Assembly (NCBI GenBank): GCA_004551905.1 | Contig: SFPL01000092.1 | Span: forward strand, 1 to 64,000 | DNA: 64,000 nucleotides | From: Lentisphaeraceae bacterium | GTDB lineage: Bacteria; Verrucomicrobiota; Kiritimatiellia; RFP12; UBA1067 | Reading direction: 5' to 3' | In this document: positions 44,667-52,303 of the stretch, one piece after another | How positions within the stretch are numbered: position 1 is the stretch's first letter | How the letters are laid out: every line of letters starts with the position of its first letter | The notes under the pieces: generated by a model | The model's database searches: none | What the model was told of the DNA's origin: nothing | Seen by the model: only the letters and a program-made list of their open reading frames with translations | Position numbers and translations under genes: made by a program

Positions 44667-47426
44667 ATGACCGAGCAACTGATCAGCACCCCTGGCGTCT
44701 TCGGCGACAACGGCAACTTTCTCCTCGAGCGCGAGCTCGGCGCGGGCGGAATGGGCGGCGTGTACATGGGCCGCGACAAGATGCTCGACCGTCCGGTCGC
44801 GGTGAAGGTTATGCTCAAGGAACTCGGCGCGGACGCGGAGTTCGTCGAGAAGTTCAAGAAGGAGGCGCAGTCCGCCGCGAAGCTCATCCATCCCAACATC
44901 GCCCAGATCTACTCCTATGGCATCAGCGACGGCATGCCGTACATCGCGATGGAGCTTGCGAGCGGTGGCTCGCTCTACTCGATCATGAACGCCGCGCCGG
45001 GCAAGACCGACGTCCAGCGCATCCTCAAGATCTGCCAGCAGGTCGCGCAGGCTCTCCAGTGCGCGAGCGACCAGGGCTTCGTGCACGGCGACGTCAAGCC
45101 AGAGAACATCCTCCTGGACGCGAACGGCAACGCCAAGCTCGTGGACTTCGGTCTCGCCGGGATGCAGAAGGACACCGACGAGATATGGGGCACTCCCTAC
45201 TACATCGCGCCGGAGAAGGTGCGCAAGGAGCAGGTCGACTTCCGCGCCGACATGTACTCGCTCGGCGGCACGCTCTACCACGCGCTTACCGGCGTCGCCC
45301 CGTTCGAGGGCTCAGACCTGATGGCGGTCGTCAAGAAGCGCTTCGAGGGCACGCCGAAGAAGCCCAGCGAGATCCGTCCCGAGATATCTCCCGCAATCGA
45401 CGCGATGGTGATGAAGATGCTCTCGCTGGACAAGAACAACCGCTACCCCAGCTTCGAGGCACTTCTCGAGGCGTTCAAGGAGGTGCTAGCGTCAGGCCTT
45501 ACCCAGAAGATGACCCCCGTCCCCGGCGGTGCGAAGTCGCGCCCAGGCGCGAAGCGGTCGGTGGTTGGAACGCGCAGGATGATGCTCCGCAAGCGCCCGG
45601 TCTCCACCTCGTCCGCGGGCTCTGGCAACGTCGAGAACGACAAGGACGAGGCAGAAGGCAATGAGGAGGAGGAGAAGAGCCTCAGCCCGCGGGCGAAGAT
45701 GCGCCGCCGCCTGCACCGTCCGCAAGTCGAGGAGGAGGAAGAAGAGGAGGGCGGCAACCTCGGGGTCAAGGTGACCCTCTTTGTCGTGATCGGCCTTCTG
45801 CTCCTCGGCGGCATCGGCGGCGGACTCGTCTGGTTCGTCCACCACAACGAGGTGGTGAAGGTGGAGGCCGCGCGTGCCCAGCGCGCCGACGGCATCGCAA
45901 GGGCGCGGGCGGCGATCAAGAACACGCGGGAGAAGACCGAGAATTTCAACGACGATTTCCAGAGCTTCACCGCCAAGGCGACCGTCGAGTGCGAGAAGTT
46001 CACCGCCGAGCTTGCGAAGAACCTACCCACCTACGCGGACCAGTTCCGTCCGCCGCCGACTAAGAAGCTGCTGAACGCCATTGCCTCCACCAACATTGTG
46101 CCGAAGGTCGCGGCCACCAATGCCGTCGCCGCCGCAGGCACCGCCACCAACAACGTTGACGCCGCAGCCGCTGCAGCCGCTGCAGCCGCCGCAGAGCCGA
46201 CCAACTCGCTCGCGGCGAGGGCAAAGAAGTACGGGATCAAGATGCCTCAGACCGATGACCCGGCCGACCCAGACTACCAGGACTTCCTTGCAGCGCTAAA
46301 GCAGGCCGAGTCTGGCGGCGCCCCGGCCGCGAAGGAAGAGGAGGCTTCTGCGGAATCAGAGTCTGCTGAGGCCGAACCGCCGCCACCACCGCCGGAGAAG
46401 ACCATCGTCGAGAAGGAGAAGGACAGGCTTTTCGAGGAGTCGCTCCCTGATATCCACGAGATCTGGAACCGCACCTACGACTGCCAGGCCGGTGCAATCC
46501 GCATCGGTTCGATGACCAGGAACGTCCTCGAGGCCTGCGACGAGGCCGGGAAGATCCAGGGCACCGACGATCAGCCGTCGCTTGACGCCTTAGCCGAGCT
46601 TTCGCGCAAGGTAACCGACCTCCACAACGACCTCGTCGGCTCCAAGGAGGTGGAGGAGGTCCGCAAGGGCATTGCCTTCATCAAGTCCAAGGGCAAGAAG
46701 ACCATTGACAAGGTCACCAAGCGGCTCCGCTCGATCAAGCTGAACGAGGAGCGCCGCCTCGCCAAGATCGAGGCCGAGATCGCCGAAAGCAACCGCCTCG
46801 CCAAAGTGGCCGCCGAGCGCAAGGCGCTTGCCGACGGCGAGTGCCGCGCTATCCGCGAGCGGTTCGAGGCCATCACCGCGCAGGGCTGCCTGCGCCAGCT
46901 CGACTGGGACAGCGCCTACCGCATGCTGAAGGAAGTGTACTCCAACTTCAAGACCCCCGAAGGCGAGATCGCCGCCAAGTTCGAGGTCAGGAAGGTGGAC
47001 ATGATGAAGTCCGTCCAGGACATCTTCCTCAAGCACATGGTCGGCCACAAGTTCAAGGGGAGGCTGAATGGTGCCAAGGTCGTAGAGGCCACTCCCAAGG
47101 ACATCCTCATCGTCAAGGCCGACGGCAAGTCGAAGCAGCGCATCCAATGGCAGAAGTTCTACAAGGAGTTCCCGGGCAACTTCAACGAACTCATCAACGA
47201 GTTCATCGTCAAGGGGCGCCGAAACTCCGGACTCAACCTGCGCGAATGGTCCGACGCCATGCTCGGCGCGGCGCTCACGATGAAGCTCGTCTGCGCCGAG
47301 GTGAACAACGCCACCACCCGCGCGCAGCAGATCGCCCAGGAAGTCATCAAGCAGTACCCGGACTACGAGAAGGCAGTCAAGGACATGTTCCCTGACTTCA
47401 CCTTCGAGGTGTCGAGCGAGGAGTAG
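44667..47426 (+). CDS. membrane Ser/Thr protein kinase with large extracytoplasmic domain
   Basis: The 919-residue protein has a Hanks-type kinase domain (about 15-275): the Gly-rich loop LGAGGMGGVYMGRD, the ATP lysine in VAVKVM, the catalytic loop FVHGDVKPENILLD, DFGLAG and GTPYYIAPEKV. The catalytic loop has Gly in place of Arg before the Asp (non-RD). A linker with EEEE tracts leads to one transmembrane helix (about 367-390). The outer 530 residues have an 11-Ala tract (about 494-504), a Pro-rich stretch and two long helical, Lys/Glu-rich parts. Such proteins phosphorylate FHA partners in many bacteria, so the FHA protein at 15662 is a candidate target. Confidence 0.88.
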   Translation: MTEQLISTPGVFGDNGNFLLERELGAGGMGGVYMGRDKMLDRPVAVKVMLKELGADAEFVEKFKKEAQSAAKLIHPNIAQIYSYGISDGMPYIAMELASGGSLYSIMNAAPGKTDVQRILKICQQVAQALQCASDQGFVHGDVKPENILLDANGNAKLVDFGLAGMQKDTDEIWGTPYYIAPEKVRKEQVDFRADMYSLGGTLYHALTGVAPFEGSDLMAVVKKRFEGTPKKPSEIRPEISPAIDAMVMKMLSLDKNNRYPSFEALLEAFKEVLASGLTQKMTPVPGGAKSRPGAKRSVVGTRRMMLRKRPVSTSSAGSGNVENDKDEAEGNEEEEKSLSPRAKMRRRLHRPQVEEEEEEEGGNLGVKVTLFVVIGLLLLGGIGGGLVWFVHHNEVVKVEAARAQRADGIARARAAIKNTREKTENFNDDFQSFTAKATVECEKFTAELAKNLPTYADQFRPPPTKKLLNAIASTNIVPKVAATNAVAAAGTATNNVDAAAAAAAAAAAEPTNSLAARAKKYGIKMPQTDDPADPDYQDFLAALKQAESGGAPAAKEEEASAESESAEAEPPPPPPEKTIVEKEKDRLFEESLPDIHEIWNRTYDCQAGAIRIGSMTRNVLEACDEAGKIQGTDDQPSLDALAELSRKVTDLHNDLVGSKEVEEVRKGIAFIKSKGKKTIDKVTKRLRSIKLNEERRLAKIEAEIAESNRLAKVAAERKALADGECRAIRERFEAITAQGCLRQLDWDSAYRMLKEVYSNFKTPEGEIAAKFEVRKVDMMKSVQDIFLKHMVGHKFKGRLNGAKVVEATPKDILIVKADGKSKQRIQWQKFYKEFPGNFNELINEFIVKGRRNSGLNLREWSDAMLGAALTMKLVCAEVNNATTRAQQIAQEVIKQYPDYEKAVKDMFPDFTFEVSSEE

Positions 47427-47429
47427 GCC

Positions 47430-48632
47430 ATGCAGACGACGACGGACGAAATCCGCGATTCGATGGCGTCGAGCTCCTGGATCCGCAGGATGTTCGAGAA
47501 GGGGATTGAGCTCAAGCGCCAGTTCGGCGAGGACGCGGTGTGCGACTTCTCGCTCGGCAACCCCGACGTGCCGCCGCCCGCGGCCGCCCGCGGCGCACTG
47601 GCCGGGATCGCCGACGCCGCGGCAAAGCCGCTCGGGCTCGGCTACTGTCCTAACGCCGGCATCCCCGCAGTGCGCGAGGCGATGGCAAAGTATCTCTCGC
47701 GCCAGCAGCAGGCCGAGGTGAAGGCGTCGAACGTCGTGATGTCGGTCGGTGCTGCAGGCGCAATGGTGAGCTTCTTCCGCGCTGTCGTCGAGCCCGGCGA
47801 CGAAATCGTCGTGCCCGCGCCCTACTTCGTCGAGTACGGCGCCTACTGCGGACATTTCGGCGGCAAGCTGAAGCCGGTTCCGTCGCTGCCGCCGTCCTTC
47901 GCGCCGGACATCGCAGCCATCCGCTCCGCCGTCGGCCCCAGGACGCGCGCGATCATTGTCAACTCGCCCAACAACCCGACCGGGTGCATCTACTCCGAGG
48001 ACGACATCCGCGCCATCGCCGCAGTCGTCGACGCCGAGAACGAACGCCGTGGACGCGAAGGCGGAAGGGCGATGTTCCTCCTCTTCGACGAGCCATACCG
48101 CGCCTTCGCCTTCGACGGCGCCGTGGTGCCACCCGCCCTGCCGCTTTCCCGCTGGTGCTGCGTGCTGGGCAGCTTCTCCAAGACCCTCTCGCTCGCCGGC
48201 GAGCGCATCGGCTACATTGCCGTCAATCCGTCCATGCCCGGCGGCGACGACCTCGTCTCTGCGCTTGCGCTCACCACCCGCACACTCGGCTACGTCAATG
48301 CGCCGGTGATCGGCCAGCGTCTCGCCGCCGCGCTGCTCGACGAGACGGTCGACCTCGAGGTCTACAACCGCCGCCGGCTGAAGATGGCGGAGGTGCTGAA
48401 GGGCGCCGGAATCGAGTTCGAGCTCCCGAAGGGGGCTTTCTACTTCTTCGCTAAGTCGCCGGTGGATGACGACCTCAAGTTCGTCCACGCGCTGCTGGAG
48501 GAGAAGATCCTCGTCGTCACCGGCAAGGGCTTCGGCTTCCCCGGCTATGTCCGCCTCAGCTGCTGCGTCGACGAGAAGATCATCGCTCGTAGCGCTGTAG
48601 GATTCAAGCGGGCTATGGAGAAGTTCAGATGA
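47430..48632 (+). CDS. class I/II PLP-dependent aminotransferase
   Basis: The 400-residue protein has CDFSLGNPDVPPP near the N-terminus, NSPNNPTG at about 175, DEPYRAFAF, and the PLP lysine in LGSFSKTLSLAGERIGY (about 250). FVHALLEEKILVVTGKGFGFPGYVRLSCCV ends the small domain. Its substrate cannot be given; the sequence fits broad aspartate-type transaminases. It lies 3 nt after the kinase gene and overlaps the next gene (ATGA). Confidence 0.88.
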   Translation: MQTTTDEIRDSMASSSWIRRMFEKGIELKRQFGEDAVCDFSLGNPDVPPPAAARGALAGIADAAAKPLGLGYCPNAGIPAVREAMAKYLSRQQQAEVKASNVVMSVGAAGAMVSFFRAVVEPGDEIVVPAPYFVEYGAYCGHFGGKLKPVPSLPPSFAPDIAAIRSAVGPRTRAIIVNSPNNPTGCIYSEDDIRAIAAVVDAENERRGREGGRAMFLLFDEPYRAFAFDGAVVPPALPLSRWCCVLGSFSKTLSLAGERIGYIAVNPSMPGGDDLVSALALTTRTLGYVNAPVIGQRLAAALLDETVDLEVYNRRRLKMAEVLKGAGIEFELPKGAFYFFAKSPVDDDLKFVHALLEEKILVVTGKGFGFPGYVRLSCCVDEKIIARSAVGFKRAMEKFR

Positions 48633-49678
48633 TCGCCGCGCTGATCGCCGCTGCCTGCACCTGCACCTTCTCCGCCACGGCAACCGGCTTGGAGAAGGGG
48701 GCGCCGGTGGAGTTTTTCCTTGCCGCACAGGACTCCGACAACGCCTACGAGACGATGTTCCTCGTCGACGATTCTATCGAGGAATTTTGCCGCAAGATCG
48801 AGTCCGCCGGCATCCCGCGCGGCAAGGCAGAGTCGGTCAACAACTGCATCCTCTGGCCCGTAGGGTGTCCGGTGAAAATTGAACCCGCGATTTCTAATTT
48901 CATTGCCACCACCATGCCGCCCGGGCTTTCGCTTGGCGACATCATCTACACCGGTGGCTTGCGCGACGTGAAGGGGAGTCCAGTTGCCTCCACCAAGCAG
49001 CCGTGCGCGGCATTTGCGTTCTATTCGCTTGGACAGTCTCCGCTCGTCTTTGACGGCATCTATCCCCAGGGCGACGTCTACAACGCCCATGTCGCCGCCA
49101 AGACGCTGAAGAAGGGCGACAAGGTCAAGTTCACCCTTTCCTGGGACGGCTCCGCCCGCCCCAAGCCGGTTTCCATCTCCCTCGCACCAGGAACCATTGC
49201 CTCCGATCTTAAGCGGCTCAAGGAAGAATCGGCTGACGGCAGGACCCTCGACGTAAAAGTTGACCTTTCCCCCGAGCTCACGGTCGGCGAGTCCATTGCC
49301 GCCGCCCAGGCGCTCGCAATAGTCGATTCCAACAAGGTGAAGATCAACGGATGTGATCCCCACAAGCTCTTCTACCGCGCCTTTCTGCCGCTCGAAAAAT
49401 GGTCCGACCGCACCGAACGTCTCGTGCAGCCTTTTGAGCTGACGGTCACCAACGACGTCGACCGGCTCGTCTACATCGAACAGGACTGGTCAGGCGATGA
49501 ACTTGACCCGCGGCTTACACCTCGCGAGATCGACTTTGCCAAGGCTGAACATTTCTCAGCTGTTCATACCTGCTTCATCTACGCTTCTCGTTCTCAGAAG
49601 CTTAAGCGACTGTATGAGGCCATGAACAAGCTTAAAAACCTTCGTATCGACAGCTGGTACGTATTTCCCATCAACTAA
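48629..49678 (+). CDS. exported YdjY-like protein
   Basis: The 349-residue protein has a short hydrophobic N-terminus ending near CTFSATATG. Residues 25-150 resemble the YdjY domain: PVEFFLAAQDSDNAYETMFLV, a helix, then CILWPVGCPVKIEP and AFAFYSLG. The remainder is unrelated to anything I recognise and contains a DVDRLVYIEQDWSG strand. It is translationally coupled to the aminotransferase. GC and codon use are slightly lower than in the genes before it. Confidence 0.55.
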   Translation: MIAALIAAACTCTFSATATGLEKGAPVEFFLAAQDSDNAYETMFLVDDSIEEFCRKIESAGIPRGKAESVNNCILWPVGCPVKIEPAISNFIATTMPPGLSLGDIIYTGGLRDVKGSPVASTKQPCAAFAFYSLGQSPLVFDGIYPQGDVYNAHVAAKTLKKGDKVKFTLSWDGSARPKPVSISLAPGTIASDLKRLKEESADGRTLDVKVDLSPELTVGESIAAAQALAIVDSNKVKINGCDPHKLFYRAFLPLEKWSDRTERLVQPFELTVTNDVDRLVYIEQDWSGDELDPRLTPREIDFAKAEHFSAVHTCFIYASRSQKLKRLYEAMNKLKNLRIDSWYVFPIN

Positions 49679-49688
49679 CCATAGTTTA

Positions 49689-49694
49689 CATAAT
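49689..49694 (+). promoter_or_regulatory. possible -10 before the coiled-coil gene
   Basis: CATAAT (49689-49694) lies seven bases before ATG 49702, the same geometry as the other leaderless candidates; no -35 is evident. No Shine-Dalgarno is visible. Confidence 0.4.
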
Positions 49695-49701
49695 CTATCT
49701 T

Positions 49702-50697
49702 ATGCGCAAATACGACATGAACGACATTGAAAACGACATTCCGCAGAATGCCGTCAGCGTCTATGGTTCGGATTCGACGATGGACGAGTTTCCGATCCTC
49801 AAGGCATTCCAGGAATACATCAACGCCGAACAGGCCAAGGCGCGCAAGCGCATCACCGCGCTGGCGGTGTTCTTCGGCGTGCTGCTGATTGCAATCCTCG
49901 CCATCTTCATGACGCTGCTCGTGAAGTCCTACAACGACAATCAGCACCTCAACGACAGACTTGTCGATTTTATGCAGAAGGAACGCGAGCGATCCGACAA
50001 GGAGCACTCCGAGCGCGAGCGCGCCGCCGCCGAGGCCGCCGCAAGGCCATCGCGCGACAGCGCGGCGGTTATAGAGCTGACCAAGAAGATCGAGACTCTC
50101 CAGGAGAAAATCTATAACACCCAGCGTAAGGCAGACGAAGCGGAGCGTGCTCTGGTCGAAAAAGAAAAGCTGATGGCCGAGAAGGACAAGCAGGCCGCCG
50201 AGGCGCTGAAAAAGGCGATTGAGGACGCGAAGCCGAAGGGACCAACTCCGGAGGAGCAGGAAATCGCCCGCCTTAAGTCCCTTCTCGCCGCCGAAAAGCG
50301 GAAACAGGCAGCCGCAGTCGAGAAGGAGCGCCGCCGACAGGCGGAGCTTGAGGAATACCGCCGCAAGCACTATCCGCAGCACTATCAGCGCCAGACAACC
50401 CCTTCCCGCCCTTCCCGCACGCTGACAATCGGTAACCTCGACACCTCTGCACTGCCGCGTTATGACGAGGATTACGACGATCTGCCGGACGAAGATACGG
50501 CGATCAGCTACTACGATGACGAGGACGAGGCCCCGGCCACCCCCGCCAAGAAGAAGTCAGTCTCCCCTTCCAAGCCTAAGCCCGCCGCAAAGGCGCCAGC
50601 CAAAACTGCGCCCAAAGCGGAACCAGAGGAGAAGTTCTCCATCCCCGTAGAGGTCAAGAAGAGCGACATCTCCGTCTGGGATATCCCGGAATACTAA
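49702..50697 (+). CDS. single-pass membrane protein with coiled coil
   Basis: The 331-residue protein has an acidic N-terminus of about 50 residues, one transmembrane helix (about 51-73) and a long Glu/Lys/Ala coiled coil (about 85-225, ERERSDKEHSERERAAAEAA and onward). The C-terminal 100 residues are low-complexity, with Asp/Glu-rich DEDYDDLPDED and Pro/Ala/Lys tracts, ending SDISVWDIPEY. The pattern is that of a cell-envelope scaffold of the TolA type, but there is no real similarity. It ends the plus-strand block. Confidence 0.75.
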   Translation: MRKYDMNDIENDIPQNAVSVYGSDSTMDEFPILKAFQEYINAEQAKARKRITALAVFFGVLLIAILAIFMTLLVKSYNDNQHLNDRLVDFMQKERERSDKEHSERERAAAEAAARPSRDSAAVIELTKKIETLQEKIYNTQRKADEAERALVEKEKLMAEKDKQAAEALKKAIEDAKPKGPTPEEQEIARLKSLLAAEKRKQAAAVEKERRRQAELEEYRRKHYPQHYQRQTTPSRPSRTLTIGNLDTSALPRYDEDYDDLPDEDTAISYYDDEDEAPATPAKKKSVSPSKPKPAAKAPAKTAPKAEPEEKFSIPVEVKKSDISVWDIPEY

Positions 50698-50738
50698 GGC
50701 GTCGCCAACCATCCCGGAGACTTGGGGATGCGACGCCT
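50697..50738. terminator. hairpin between convergent genes
   Basis: AGGCGTCGC (50697-50705) pairs with GCGACGCCT (50730-50738), and inside it ATCCC (50711-50715) pairs with GGGAT (50725-50729) after a five-base bulge. It lies between two convergent genes, as a two-way terminator would, but has no T-tract. Confidence 0.5.
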
Positions 50739-50761
50739 CGCCGATCTCATCCTCGCCGGTT

Positions 50762-52303
50762 TTAGCGGAAGGTGAAGACGGATCCGGGGAAGTGGGTCAT
50801 CGTGGCCCACGGAGTATTGCCGTAGCCGCCCAAGTTGACGCGCCTGCCGTGCCAGCCGTTGTTGGTGTCTGGCTCTTCGGAATAGTCACTCCTCGGATCG
50901 CCGGCGTCGATGGCCGGGGACTGCCCCGCCACCTTCTTGACATAGTCACGAACCAACGCCCCGGTATTCTCGTCGAAGTAGCCGCAGCCGCCGCGCAGGT
51001 GGCAGTTGTAGTCAACGACCTGGCCAAATGTTGGCACGGGCTTGGACCAGCTCCAGCTCCAGTTCGTCGGCAGGGCGCGCGGCATCGTGGCCCCTTCTGG
51101 CGACTTGACCTGCGCCATCACCGTGTTCGTCGGAGTCACGAGAAGCGGATCCCCGTATATGCAGTGGGTGCCGATCTTAAGCGATCCCGCCGTCGTTTCG
51201 GAGACGCAGATCGTGCTGCCATCCTCCTCGGGAACGGCGAAGAGGCAGTAGTCCACGGTCGCCGTCGCGTCGGCCGCGACGCGCAGATCGGCCGCCGCCG
51301 TCGCGTTCACCTTGGCGAGGTTGCCGTAGAAGATGCAGTTCGTAACCGCCGTCGCGCCCCTCACGCAGTTAAGCCCGTGCGAAACGTTGTAGGCAAAGGT
51401 GCAGTTCTCGACCAGCGCCGTATCGGTGGCGTTGTCCAGTTTCACCGACAGGACACCCGAGCCGCCGCCGTAGTTGCCAACGAAGCTGCAACGCCGGAAA
51501 ACGCTGCCGGAGCAGTTGCCGTGGACATCCGCGATGCCTTCCGCATAATGCCCGTAGAACGAGCATCCGTCGACCGTGGCGCGCGTGTTGTAGACGTGAA
51601 GCGCCGCCATGCTGGCGCGGGAGCTGTCGAAGTTGCGCATCATGTAGTTGGTGACGAACGAGCAGCGGTAGATGTCCGCGCCGCCGCCGAAGCTACCGAC
51701 GTAGAGTCCGCCGCCAAAACCGCCGCTGCCGCCTTTGGAGTCGATGATGTTCCCCTCGAACCGGCAATCGACAACCGTTGCCTTGGCACTGCCGCTGCCG
51801 TAGAGGCCCGCGCCGCCGCCGCCATACTTGTAGTTTTCGTTGGAGTTCCCCTGGCCGTCCCAGTTGCCGTGGCCTATCGTGCAGCCGTAGAAGACGCAGT
51901 TTGTGAGCGTCACATCGCCGGCGGAGGGTGTCTTCTTCAGCCCTCGATACTTACCACGAAGGAACTCGATTGAGTCGATGGTGATGCTCTGGGTATTGCT
52001 GAAGTTGAAGGTGTCGAAGTTGTTCTTACCGTCAATCACCGACCTATACCCCTCTGGGCGCTCAGACAGCGCGCACTCAACGCCCGTGAAACCGCCGCGG
52101 ATCACCACTGAGAATGTGAACTCCTTCGTCGGGATTGTCTCGGTCACGATGTTCGTGCCGGCGATCCAGATCTCGTTCTTGAGCGTCGAAGCCGCCGCGA
52201 GCGCGTCGGGCCACGACGCGAAGGCGTCGGTCCAGCTCGTGCCGTCGTTCCTGCCGATTGCGCCCGGACGCACGTGAATCACGTTGTCCGGACCCTTCTT
52301 GCC
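50762..52303 (-). CDS. third segment of the giant surface protein: second beta-helix module
   Basis: This frame continues without shift from the TAG at 52304-52306. It encodes a 513-residue segment starting GKKGPDNVIHVRPGAIGRND. The first open start (GTG 52282) has neither signal peptide nor Shine-Dalgarno. The segment is a right-handed beta-helix with DCRFEGNIIDS, RCSFVTNYM and NCTFAYNVSHG-type coils and ends with PAIDAGDPRSDYSEE and VNLGGYGNT, a choice-of-anchor-Q-like end. It is a paralogue of the beta-helix in the preceding segment (IWIAG, RGGFxG are shared). On its own it cannot be exported, so it is read as the C-terminal part of one gene. Confidence 0.65.
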   Translation of the reverse strand, partial: GKKGPDNVIHVRPGAIGRNDGTSWTDAFASWPDALAAASTLKNEIWIAGTNIVTETIPTKEFTFSVVIRGGFTGVECALSERPEGYRSVIDGKNNFDTFNFSNTQSITIDSIEFLRGKYRGLKKTPSAGDVTLTNCVFYGCTIGHGNWDGQGNSNENYKYGGGGAGLYGSGSAKATVVDCRFEGNIIDSKGGSGGFGGGLYVGSFGGGADIYRCSFVTNYMMRNFDSSRASMAALHVYNTRATVDGCSFYGHYAEGIADVHGNCSGSVFRRCSFVGNYGGGSGVLSVKLDNATDTALVENCTFAYNVSHGLNCVRGATAVTNCIFYGNLAKVNATAAADLRVAADATATVDYCLFAVPEEDGSTICVSETTAGSLKIGTHCIYGDPLLVTPTNTVMAQVKSPEGATMPRALPTNWSWSWSKPVPTFGQVVDYNCHLRGGCGYFDENTGALVRDYVKKVAGQSPAIDAGDPRSDYSEEPDTNNGWHGRRVNLGGYGNTPWATMTHFPGSVFTFR

